From assembly GCA_020024775.1 (NCBI GenBank), contig JAHHTF010000012.1, forward strand, positions 1 to 20,150: 20,150 nt of DNA, given 5' to 3'. Of this stretch, positions 8,824 through 19,043 are shown in pieces (position 1 is the first letter of the stretch; the number at the start of each line of letters is the position of its first letter). A program made the position numbers and the translations under genes. The DNA comes from Ureaplasma sp. GTDB lineage: Bacteria > Bacillota_I > Bacilli_A > Mycoplasmatales > Mycoplasmoidaceae. Below the pieces are notes generated by a model. It did no database searches. It was not told the DNA's origin and saw only the letters and a program-made list of their open reading frames with translations.

Positions 8824-9420
8824 TTATAAGTGTTTGTTGATTAATGAACTATATTTTTCTTTTTGGTTATCATCTAAACTCACTAAACAAGTATTAATCA
8901 TTGAGTTTAAAAGTAATTGTTTAGCTTGTTTAGTGTTGAACCCCTTAGTGTTTAAATAAAAAAGTTCTTCTTCATTTAAGGTTCCAATATTGAGTGCATG
9001 GGTTGCAATGATGTTATCTGTATTAATGATTAAGTTAGGACTTGCAAAAATATTTGCATTTTCACTTAAGATGATTCCTTTGATTTTTTGATCAACTTTT
9101 GAATCATTAATCTTAGAATCAACATATGTGTATAAATCATTTGTAACATTTGAATTATCTAATGCAAAGATGTTTGTAATAACTTTACTACTTGCATGAT
9201 GGTTTAAATGTTGTATATCAATTTTGGTTTTGATGTTTGCATCATTTAAAGTTAAATATGTAAAATTAATATTTAAATTAATACCATTTAGAATTTTATA
9301 GTCGATATTGATTGTTGCATCATTTTTAAAGATTCCTAATATATAGATATCGGTATCTTCTTTGATATCAATGGTTTGAATGATTGAATCTTCAATAAAA
9401 CTAAAATTATTGTTTTCCAT
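8824..9420 (-). CDS. sufD: SufD-like subunit, about half the usual length
   Basis: Only 198 residues, against about 400-440 for usual SufD. What is present matches the C-terminal half: a beta-rich stretch, then PNLIINTDNIIATHALNIG, with His141 at the place of the conserved SufD histidine, and LNEEELFYLNTKGF, the helical tail that contacts SufC. SufD pairs with SufB and two SufC to form the scaffold ATPase complex. The start at 9420 overlaps sufC by 14 bases and has AAAGGATA upstream, and no extra frame upstream could supply the missing half, since sufC fills that DNA. So this is a short protein and not a broken gene. No Trp. The identity rests on context and tail motifs; the N-terminal 100 residues are not recognisable. 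Confidence 0.85.
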   Translation of the reverse strand: MENNNFSFIEDSIIQTIDIKEDTDIYILGIFKNDATINIDYKILNGINLNINFTYLTLNDANIKTKIDIQHLNHHASSKVITNIFALDNSNVTNDLYTYVDSKINDSKVDQKIKGIILSENANIFASPNLIINTDNIIATHALNIGTLNEEELFYLNTKGFNTKQAKQLLLNSMINTCLVSLDDNQKEKYSSLINKHL

Positions 9421-10231
9421 TGCAGAAATATGTATCCTTTGTATGTTTTAAATCAATATCATCTAGCTTCATATCGGTTAGTGTAATATTTAATTCTTTT
9501 AAAACTTGTTTGTATCCTTTTTTATGAATATCATAAGCTAATTGGATATCTGATTCTTTTACAATTTGTCCATTAGCTATCATGATAACTCTTGAGGGTT
9601 TAAGTTTTTCAACTAAACTGATATTGTGTGAAATAAATACAATTGATTTCTTTTCTTGTTGTTTTTGGATTAATTTATCTGCAATGATATTTAGTGCATC
9701 TGCATCTAACCCACTATCAATTTCATCTAAGAAAATAAAATCAGGATTTAGGTTTTCCATTTGTAAGATTTCGATTTTCTTTTTTTCTCCCCCAGAGAAG
9801 TTCTCGTTAACACTTCTTTCTAACACTTCTTGTTTTAGATTTAGCTTATCTATTTCTTTGTTTATTTTTTTATAAAGATCGAAGATAGAAACTTTTGCAT
9901 TTTCTTTTTCGTCTTCTAAAGCTAATTCGCTTCTGATTAAATCAAATACTTTTAATCCAGGTATTTCAACTGGGTTTTGCATTGCTAAGTAAATTTTTTC
10001 TTTTGCAACTTGATCAGTTGTATAATCATTAGCTAATTTATTATTAATATAATAATTTCCAGAAATTATTTGGGTAGAATAGTGTTTAAAGATAGTTTTA
10101 AAAATTGTCGATTTACCATGTCCATTTGGACCAATAATTAACACTGTTTCATTATCGTTTAAAGTAAGGTTAATATCCTTTAAAATGGTAGATGTTTCAA
10201 TTTTTACAGTTATATTTTCTAGTTTAATCAT
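9407..10231 (-). CDS. sufC: SufC, ATPase of the Fe-S scaffold complex
   Basis: A 274-residue ABC-type ATPase, cytosolic and not a transporter: SufC powers shape changes in SufBC2D during cluster assembly. Motifs: Walker A GPNGHGKST at residues 34-42 (His38 where Ser or Ala is usual), Q-loop Gln85 in AMQNP, signature FSGGEKKK at 145-152, Walker B FIFLDE at 165-170 and the SufC-typical EIDSGLDADAL right after it, and His202 in the switch. The C-terminus is somewhat longer than in most SufC. It is the first gene of the suf operon; ATAGGAAC lies upstream of the ATG. No TGA codons. It faces the lipoprotein gene at 10346 across a 114-base divergent region. Confidence 0.96.
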   Translation of the reverse strand: MIKLENITVKIETSTILKDINLTLNDNETVLIIGPNGHGKSTIFKTIFKHYSTQIISGNYYINNKLANDYTTDQVAKEKIYLAMQNPVEIPGLKVFDLIRSELALEDEKENAKVSIFDLYKKINKEIDKLNLKQEVLERSVNENFSGGEKKKIEILQMENLNPDFIFLDEIDSGLDADALNIIADKLIQKQQEKKSIVFISHNISLVEKLKPSRVIMIANGQIVKESDIQLAYDIHKKGYKQVLKELNITLTDMKLDDIDLKHTKDTYFCNGKQ

Positions 10232-10345
10232 ATAGTTCCTATTATTTTGGTATAATTTTTATTATGTTTTACATAATCATAAATAGATTATATTATATAA
10301 TTAGAATATTTTATATTAATACGTAATAAAATGAAGGATTAAAAT
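10232..10345. promoter_or_regulatory. Divergent promoter region between sufC and the large lipoprotein
   Basis: 114 bases, almost pure A and T, serving two outward gene sets. On the minus strand the best -10 candidate for sufC is TATACC (10254-10249), which is weak. The middle holds the inverted repeat ATTATG-TTTTA-CATAAT (10261-10277), whose right arm overlaps the plus-strand -35. A regulator bound there could affect both sides. No known Fur, IscR or similar site is recognised. Confidence 0.5.
10268..10296 (+). promoter_or_regulatory. Probable promoter of the large lipoprotein gene
   Basis: TTTACA (10268-10273), a 17-base spacer and TATTAT (10291-10296) give a good sigma-A type promoter. 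An overlapping TATAAT (10296-10301) is an alternative -10. The leader would be about 43 bases, ending in the ribosome site GAAGGA before the ATG at 10346. Confidence 0.6.
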
Positions 10346-13300
10346 ATGACAAAAAAATCAAAGAAAATAATTGTAATTTCAGCATTATCTGCACTTGTTG
10401 CTCCAGCTGTAGTTGGAGGAGTAATGCAAGTAGTATCTTGTTCATCTAACAATGATGATTCTAAAGCACCAGACTTATCAACATTAGAAGCAAACGCTAA
10501 CAAAAAATTTGTTGATATTCCAAACCATACAGATGCAATGACTACACCAGATGTAGTTAAAAAGATTTTATTAGACACAAATGGAAAGAACTTAGTATTA
10601 GACCAATTAGCTAATACAATGATTTTCAACTGATACTACAGAATCAATCCTGAATTATCATCAGTACAAGATACATTCAAAACTAAAATTGAACAAGCTG
10701 AAAAGAATTATAAAGATGCAATCAAAGGAAAAACTAATTTCGAAATCCAAAGTCAATTCCTAGATCCAAATGGTGGAACAGCTCCATCATATATCTACAA
10801 ACAAGTTGTGGAAGACTTCAAATCTGATTTCACAAATATGTTATTCCAAAACAATTATTTATGTTTACAAGATACTCCTACAACTTTCAAACCGATTGAA
10901 CAATCCTCATCATTAAGTATTGATACAATTATGAAACCAGAATATGTTAATGGTGATGGTGGTGTTGGAAACAGAAACAAATTTGTATTCAATGCATCTA
11001 AATATGAATCAGGTTCTGAAAACAACATTGCTTTACAAAAAGGTCTTGCTGACTTCATTAATTACATTTTTATGTCTTATGTAAAAGATAACATGCCTAT
11101 TTTAACTCCATCAATTTTATTTAAAAATGAGGCTAACCCAGATACATCTGGTTTATTCAATAAAGATTTCTTCTCAGAAGTTCCTGCAGAAGGATCTTAT
11201 AAATTCCAATACTTCAAACCATCTAGTAATGATATGACTGCAATGAATGCATCAACTAGATACAAAATGTTCTTAGATGGTTTAAAACAACCAACTCCAG
11301 GAACAACAGGTGCTGCAACTGCAAATAGTAACCATTTTGTTGATAGTAGTCTAAATGGATTAATCAACATTGAAAAACGTTTAACTGAAGATAGTACAAC
11401 ATTCTTAATAACTAACTTATCAGACGCTTTTGACAACTATGTTGCGCCATATAGTTCAATTATTGACTATAAATTCACAAAAACATTTGATAACACATTA
11501 AATGATGTTACAGTTGGAGACTTCGACCCTAATTCAATTATGGGTAACTTTCTTACAACAACAGCAAATGCTCCAGGATACTTTAGTTTCCCATACCCAA
11601 CAACAGATGGTAAAATCTCTGCTTATGGTGGAGATTATGCAAACATCACTGGAATTAGAGATGCAGTAGATATTGGTAATGATTCACCATTCATGATTAT
11701 TAGAAATGAATTTGGTGTTCACATTATTGGTATTGATAGATATGCTGCAATTAAACAAGCTGCTGGTGGAACATTAAATGCTCAAAACATGAATAAAGTT
11801 ATTAATGAATTAGCTAATACAATTTTATTCAGACAAGCAGAAGATCAACTATTAGGGACAACACAAGTTGATTTAATGAGTAAACTAAAAACTTATTTTG
11901 AAAGTAACTTCTCTCAATTAGTTATTTCATATGCATTACAAGCATCACCTTCAGCTGATAACTTATTTAAAAATAGTTTAATTTTTGATGCATCTATTAC
12001 CCCGAGTGCTCAAATTTCACAACAATTAAACACTTTAGCATTAGCTGCAATTGATTTAAAACAAGCTGAAAAAGTAGAAAAATTCAAAGCTACTGTTAAA
12101 GGTAAAATTTATGACTTACAAAAAACATACAACGATAACTCTAATGAATCAAATTGAAAAAACAATGCATTAGCTGGTGTATTACCTTATCAAAGAAATA
12201 CAGCTACTGGTGACTTTGATTCATTAATTAAATTAACAACATTATCGAACTTTGCAGATGTAAAACAAAAATACTTAGATGCTGTAAATGCTTACATGCC
12301 ATCAGTTCAACCTGGAGACAGTAGTTACTTCAGTGGTGATAACAAATTAAAATATACTTCAAGATATGTATATACAAATAGTTTTGTATTAAACTTAGTG
12401 TTATGTCAAGATACAATTACAACAGTTGAAAAAGGTGTATTTGATAGAATCGTTGATGATATTAACTTAGAAGTTGGTCCAAAAGATCAAGCTAATAATC
12501 CAACATTCTTTGACTTCAATACTAATACAGTTAACAATGCTGCAGCTGATAATACTTTAGCTACATTACCAACTGTATCAGATGGAAGTACTCCTGCTGG
12601 ATACCAAGCATTAAACCAATGAATTAATGGATATATCAACAGAGCTATTCAACAAGATGTTATTCCTAACTTCCAATTAAAAACAACATCGGCAATTAAC
12701 CAATATGCAAATGGTGACTGAACAACAGCTAACTTCTTAGCTAATATGCAAACTCAATATAAGAATGCACAAACAGATGCAACTTATGTTGGTGGTGATT
12801 TCTTATCAGAAGATGTTAATACTGAATTAAGAAAAACAATTAATGCATTATTCTGATTATTAGATTATGATGTTACAACTGGTACATACTCATTTAATAA
12901 CTTTATTAAAATCTTAAGAGAGCCATTGCAAAACAACTATTATAAAGTTGGATATTTAGGTTGAACTAATGAATCTAATATTATTGCTGATAGTATTGCT
13001 AAAACAGCCACTCCAAGTTACCAATATGGTGTAACTGGTAAAGCAGATGCTGCTACAATTTCTGCCCAACAAGCAAAAGATACTGCATTCAAAAACAATG
13101 CATTATTAATCAATAATATTAACTCATATTCATACCAAGGTGCAACTAACCCATATGCTAACTTAGCAAGTTGAGCAACTGAATGTTACTTCGGTAAAAA
13201 CGATACATATTATTCAATGGCTAAATTATCAAAAACATCAACTGCTGATGCAACTGGATTCTTAGGATTCCAATTACCAAGTTCAAGTTATGTATCAATG

Positions 13301-14038
13301 GTATTACCAAGTGATTTATATGCATCAAACCAAGAACTATTAACACAAAATATTTCTAACCCAGATCAAAACTTCAAAGGTTTCTTCTATAAATATAATA
13401 CAGATGGAACTGTAGCTACTGCTAAAACTAATTTCAAAAATGAAATTAATACATATAGTAATGGTGAAATTGAAAACCTTTGTGCAATCTTATTGAACCA
13501 AAAATTCAACTTCACAGAAGACCAATTAACTCAATTAAGATATGTTCAAAGTGGTATCGACTACAGTATGACTCAAACTGGAAATGCTTCTTTAACTACT
13601 GAAGAAAGAAGAACAAGATTATCTAATTTAATTGATAGTTTGCCAGATAATGTATATGAACAAAAATTAGGTGAATACCTATGAACATCACAACAAAATA
13701 CTTTCTCAACAACTGTCTTTAGTTCTGATGATAGCGTTGATACAAAACAATACTTAGTTTCTCAATTCAACTTAGCTGATGTAGATGCATTAGTTACTAA
13801 AGTTGGTGATGCAGGTAACCAATACCTTGACCCAACTAAATTATTAGGTTTAAACCCTGAAACATTCTTTAAAGCTTTAGTTAAATTAGCTTCAAGTCCT
13901 GAAGTATTATCAAGAGCTGAAACTAAAAACAACGACTTCTGATCAGAAACTGATAACCAAGTTACATTATTTAATAAACCATTATTTGGTTCTATTGATG
14001 AAGCTTGAATCAAAAACAAAAAAGCATTTGAAAAATAA
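10346..14038 (+). CDS. Very large lipoprotein with a weak foldase-like motif
   Basis: A 1230-residue predicted lipoprotein. The signal peptide has Lys-rich start and hydrophobic core, with a lipobox ending VVSC and Cys32. The rest has no membrane segment, so the protein should sit on the outer face of the membrane. Two places look alike: LDQLANTMIFNW (85-96) and INELANTILFRQ (486-497). Just before the second lies FGVHIIGID (about 456-464), which resembles the end strand of parvulin-type prolyl isomerases such as PrsA (GYHIIKV). A decayed PrsA-like origin is possible but unproven. Size and make-up also recall large lipoproteins of unknown role in other mycoplasmas (MG307 type). About ten Trp, all TGA, fall in short aromatic clusters (NWYY, FWLLDY). 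AAGGA precedes the start. It is followed by a terminator that overlaps the stop codon, so it is likely transcribed alone. Confidence 0.88.
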
Positions 14039-14059
14039 AAGGGAAACCTTTTATTTTTT
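14032..14059 (+). terminator. Rho-independent terminator of the large lipoprotein gene
   Basis: AAAATAAAAGG (14032-14042) pairs perfectly with CCTTTTATTTT (14047-14057) across a GAAA loop, followed by further T residues. The stem contains the TAA stop codon of the gene. It ends 21 bases before the uvrA start, so uvrA needs its own promoter or read-through. Confidence 0.85.
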
Positions 14060-14080
14060 GTCTATATAAAGGATTAAAAT

Positions 14081-16915
14081 ATGAAAGATAAAATTATTAT
14101 CAAGGGAGCTAGAGAGAATAATTTAAAGAATATTGATTTAGAAATTCCTAAAAATAAACTAGTTGTGATTACTGGAGTTTCAGGCTCAGGGAAATCTTCA
14201 TTAGCATTCAAAACTATTTATGCAGAAGGACAAAGAAGATATTTAGAATCATTGTCTAGTTATGCTCGTCAATTCCTTGGAACTAATGATAAACCCGATG
14301 TTGATTCTATTGAAGGATTATGTCCAGCAATTGCTATTGATCAAAAATCAACTTCTCAAAACCCAAGATCAACAGTTGGAACAATTACTGAAGTTTATGA
14401 TTACATGAGATTATTGTTTGCAAGAATCGGGGTTCCTCATTGTATCAATAAACATGGACCAATTCAAACCCAAACAGTCAAACAAATTGTTGATAGTATT
14501 ATGAGAAATGAAGATTCAAAGAAATTGATTCTATTATCTCCATTAGTACTAAAACAAAAAGGTACTCATTTAGATTTATTAAACAATCTAAGAAAAGAAG
14601 GATATCTAAGGGTTAGAATTGATAAAGAAATCTATGAACTAGATGATGAAATAGATTTAGATAAAAACATTGCTCATACAATTGAATTAGTGATTGATAG
14701 AATCGTCTTACACCATGACCAACAAACACGTAGTAGAATCAATGATGCAGTGGAATTGAGTTTAAATAAATCTAAAGGTAAAATCATTGTATTAGATCCA
14801 GATGATAATTCTGAAACATTTTACAATGAAGCTTTTGCATGTAATGAATGTGGATTTAGTATCAAAGAACTTGAACCTAGATTGTTTTCATTTAACTCTC
14901 CATTAGGAGCTTGTGAACATTGTAAAGGTTTAGGGTTTGTGCATGAACCTGATGAAGCTAAAATGATTCCAGAACCTGAATTAAGTATTAATCAAGGAGG
15001 AATTGATTTCTTTAAAAATAAGATTGAAAGTAATAACCTTGATTGACAAAGATTTAAAAGCTTATTAGCTCATTATAAAATTGATTGTGATAAACCAATT
15101 AATCAATTATCTAAAAGAGAATTAGATTTAATTCTATATGGTTCAGATGAACCTATAAGCATTGTAATGGTTTCTAATAACAATAGAAAATATGAACAAC
15201 AAGAATATATTGAAGGTGTTTTAGACTTAGTTAAAAGAAGACACCAAGAAACAACTTCTGAGATGGCTAGAGAATTTTATTCTAAATACATGTCAGAGAA
15301 AAAGTGTAAAGCATGTAATGGGAAAAGATTAAACAAAGCAGCATTACATGTATTGATTAATCATAAAAATATTATTGATTTAACTGAGATGGATATTAAT
15401 CAGTTAATTGAATTCTTTTTATCGTTGGAATTAAATGATCAAGAAAAGCAAATCACTAATCTTTTGTTAAAAGAGATTGTTAACCGTTTAACATTCTTAA
15501 GTAATGTGGGATTAGAGTATTTATCATTGTCTAGAACTGCAAATACACTATCAGGTGGTGAGTCTCAAAGAATTAGACTTGCTTCTCAATTAGGTTCTAA
15601 TTTAACTGGAGTATTATATGTATTAGATGAACCATCAATTGGTTTACATCAAAAAGATAATGCTAAGTTAATTGAAACCTTAAAACAAATGAGAGACTTA
15701 GGTAATAGTTTAGTGGTAGTTGAACATGACTTAGAAACTATTGAGAATGCAGACTACATAGTTGATATTGGTCCAGGAGCTGGAATCAATGGTGGATATG
15801 TAACTGCATGTGGAACATATGATGAATTACTAAAGAATCCGAATTCATTAACAGCTAAATATTTAAATGGAGAAAAAACAATTGAAATTCCATCTAAACC
15901 CAATAAAGCTAATGGTAACAAAATTGTTTTAAAAAACGCTACAGGAAATAATTTAAAGAATGTTACTTTAACCATTCCATTAGGTCAATTTATTGCAGTG
16001 ACTGGAGTTTCAGGATCAGGTAAATCAACATTGATTTTACAAACCTTAGCCAAAGCAATTCAAAAAACCAATTTCAATCCATTTGAAAAACCATTACCAT
16101 ATAAAGAAATTACAGGTTGCCACCATGTTGATAAATTAGTACAAGTAACCCAAGATCCAATTGGTAGAACTCCTAGAAGTAACCCAGCAACATATGTTGG
16201 TGTCTTTGATGAAATTAGAGACTTATTTGCTAACTTAAAAGAATCCAAAGAAAAAGGATTTACTAAGTCTAGATTCTCATTTAATATCAAAGGTGGTAGA
16301 TGTGAAAAGTGTCAAGGAGATGGAGAAATCAAAATTGATATGCACTTCTTACCAAGTATTTATATTAAGTGTGATGAATGTAACGGACACAAATATAATG
16401 AAGAAACATTAAGTGTAAGGTTTAAAAATAAAACCATCTATGATGTGTTAAAATTGAGTATAGAAGAAGCTTTAGAATTCTTTATTAATTTCCCATCCAT
16501 TCATAGAAAACTACAACTATTAGTTGATGTTGGTTTAGGATATTTAGAATTAGGAACTTCTTCTACAGAATTATCTGGTGGTGAAGCCCAAAGAATTAAG
16601 TTAGCGAAGTTCTTACAAAAAAGACCAACAGGTAAAACGATGTATATCTTAGATGAACCAACAACTGGTCTTCATATTGATGATATTGCTAAACTAATCA
16701 AAATCTTACAAAAGATTGTAAGCAATGGTGATACAGTGATTGTCATTGAACACAACCTTGATATGATTAAAGTAGCTGATCACATTATTGATATTGGACC
16801 TAATGGAGGAATCCATGGAGGGCAAATTGTAGCTAGTGGTTCAATCCATGATATCATTGAATCTAAGAACTCATATACTGGAGTTTATTTAAAGGAAATG
16901 TTAGCTAAAAAATAA
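14081..16915 (+). CDS. uvrA: UvrA, excision repair damage-recognition ATPase
   Basis: A 944-residue UvrA, the usual length. With UvrB and UvrC it starts nucleotide excision repair: the UvrA dimer finds distorted DNA and loads UvrB. Both ABC units are complete. First: Walker A GVSGSGKSS (32-40), a zinc site Cys254, Cys257, Cys278, Cys281, signature LSGGE (490-494) and Walker B VLDEP (514-518). Second: Walker A GVSGSGKST (642-650), a zinc finger with Cys741, Cys744, Cys764, Cys767, signature LSGGE (831-835) and Walker B ILDEP (856-860). One Trp, as TGA near 15044, would split the gene under the standard code. AAAGGA precedes the ATG. A TATAAA at 14065-14070 is the only promoter-like box after the upstream terminator. 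The ABC transporter genes follow after 24 bases and may be co-transcribed. Confidence 0.98.
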
Positions 16916-16939
16916 AATTTAGTGTTAAGGGAGAATAAC

Positions 16940-19042
16940 ATGAAAGTTTATATGAATTTTTTGCTTAAATCTGTATTTAAAAAGAAGAGTGTTTATATTT
17001 CATCATTCTTAGTTTACTTTGTAATGATTTTACAGATTTATTTAATGCCAACTGTTTTGAAATTGCCAATTAGAACAGTATCATCCAGCTTCTTATCATA
17101 CTTGTTTATTATTATTGTATTAATTATTCAAGTAGCGATTCTGACCTCCCAGATATTCCGGGCTGGGATTGATGATGGGACAGAAATATTGATTGTGTCC
17201 AAACCAATCTCTCGGGTAAAAATAGTTTGATCTAAATTAATTGTTTTTTTAACTTGTGTATTAATTTCATCAACTATTTCAATGATTATTCCTGCATTCT
17301 TGTTTGCAATGGAATATGGTACTCCTAATCCATTCCCATATTGTATGGGGTTATTTTGCTTAAGTTTGATTATTTCATTGTTCTTTGGTGCAGTTACAAT
17401 TCTTGCATGTTTAACAATGAAAAAAACTGGAGCATCACTAACAGCAGTTGGTGTTGGATGTGGACTATCAGTATTAACAATGATTAATGCAACAGTATAT
17501 ACTGGTCCTGGGGTTTATACATCCCAAGAAAATAACTTTAGCATCTGAACCATTAATGTTGAAACTAAAGACCCAGAGAAACTATCAACAATAGCAACTT
17601 TAAGACATTTAGGTAAATACATTGAAGGTTCAAAGATTAATGATTTATTAGAATACTATAAAGTTAAAAATCCAGCAGATGTAGTACCTGCAATTTATGA
17701 TACTGCTTTGAATCATTCGATGGCTAAAAAAGTGTTTTATTATGACCCAGTTTTACAATGATTACAATTAATCAATTTGGCTAACTTCTATCAATCTAAA
17801 ACTAATTCAAGTTTAGAACAATTATCTCCATCAGCAATCTTTTCTCAAACAACGATTTCAAATGCTTATTTGAAATTCAAAACAATTTCAGCAGAAGAAA
17901 GAGCTTCATGATCTAGAATTAAATTAATTACATCAGCACCTGAATTACCGTCAGTTAATTTAGTTCCTTATAATTATGAATATTTCAAATTAAACTTTCC
18001 TGAAAACTCATTTGTCTTACCACAACCAAAAACAATGCCTTTCTTGGTAATTCCAAATATTACATATGATCCAATTAATCAAGTAATTACAAAAGAATTA
18101 TCTTACAACGTTTATAATCTTGAAACAATGAAGAAAGATGAAGTTGTTAGACAAGCAGCAATCAATAAAATTTTAAGTTTTATTCAAATGTTTAATGACT
18201 ATAAAACTAAATTTAGTCAATATAGTTCAATGGTCGCAAACTTTAAACCATATACATTCCTAATTAACTATTATTGAGCTGCATTAAATATTGCATTAGA
18301 AAACATGTATAATCCAGTTACAGAACCAGCTGAAAATCCAACACCAACAGTAGTGGATGTATATTTTGATAATTCAACAATGCCTGTTTATGTACCTTAT
18401 CAATTCATTAAAACAAAAGTGGTTCCAGGAATTCAAGAATTATTGAAACAAGAAATTGATAACCTTCCAGAAATTAATCTAGAAGAAAAACTTAATGTAG
18501 AAAATCCATTATCTCCATTAAAAGAATCTGAAAACTATTTTGATTCAGAAAATAGAGATGTAACATTCTTATTAATGTCTACTTGTTTAAGTTCATTTAA
18601 AACTGTCCAAGATGTATTATTGGATTCACTAAAGAAACCATTTCCAGTTGATCCAGCTAATCCAGATGCTGTAGTTCCTAATGAATATAATGAAGTATCA
18701 TCTCCAGAAGACATTGCTAAATTATCATTCTTCCAATCTTCTCCAATCTATTCATGAATGTTAATGTCTAACCTTACAACAATGAATAAAATCTTGCATC
18801 AATCACAACAACCTAATAATGCAACGAATGATATCATCATTCAAAACATTGTAGATAAATACAGAACAGATTTCATTAATACTCCAAAAGCAATTATTAA
18901 TGAAGAAGCATTAGCAACTGCAACTATTCCTGAAGTTAATTTTGCATTAGATTTAGGTTTCTTCTTATCAGGTTGAATTATCTTATCACTATTAGCTTTA
19001 TTTGGTTCTTCACTAATATATTTAAAGAAGGACTTTAAATAA
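16940..19042 (+). CDS. ABC-2-like permease with a very large extracytoplasmic domain
   Basis: A 700-residue membrane protein, partner of the ATPase that follows after 1 base. Hydrophobic segments: about 19-38, 52-72, 103-122, 133-155 and 160-180, then a roughly 490-residue hydrophilic domain, then a last segment near 673-694 and a short Lys-rich tail. Between segments 2 and 3 lies GTEILIVSKPISR, which looks like the cytoplasmic coupling region that meets the ATPase. Substrate unknown; lipid, peptide or lipoprotein export are options. The start is set at ATG 16940 with AAGGGAG at the right distance; an upstream GTG at 16922 in the same frame lies before that site and is unlikely. Codons from 17141 to 17215 are unusually GC-rich and include two CGG. 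Seven Trp, all TGA. Confidence 0.88.
17141..17215 (+). other. GC-rich, rare-codon patch inside the permease gene
   Basis: About half of these 75 bases are G or C, far above the flanking DNA. They use codons rare in this window: CTG, ACC, TCC, CAG, GGG, and CGG for Arg74 and Arg92. TCCCAG (17147-17152) pairs with CTGGGA (17163-17168), so the mRNA could form a local hairpin. The reading frame is open throughout and the protein sequence is plausible (end of segment 2 and the coupling region). Confidence 0.6.
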
Positions 19043-19043
19043 G

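Noticed and set aside
10232..10345. Replication origin at the point where gene direction flips
   Set aside because: There are no DnaA-box clusters and no dnaA, dnaN, rpmH or gyrase gene nearby; simple divergent promoters are enough.
15044..15046. Nonsense mutation splitting uvrA
   Set aside because: The TGA is in frame with both halves, which together give a normal 944-residue UvrA; it is a Trp codon.
16922..16939. GTG start for the permease
   Set aside because: The ribosome site AAGGGAG lies between this GTG and the ATG at 16940, at the correct distance for the ATG only.
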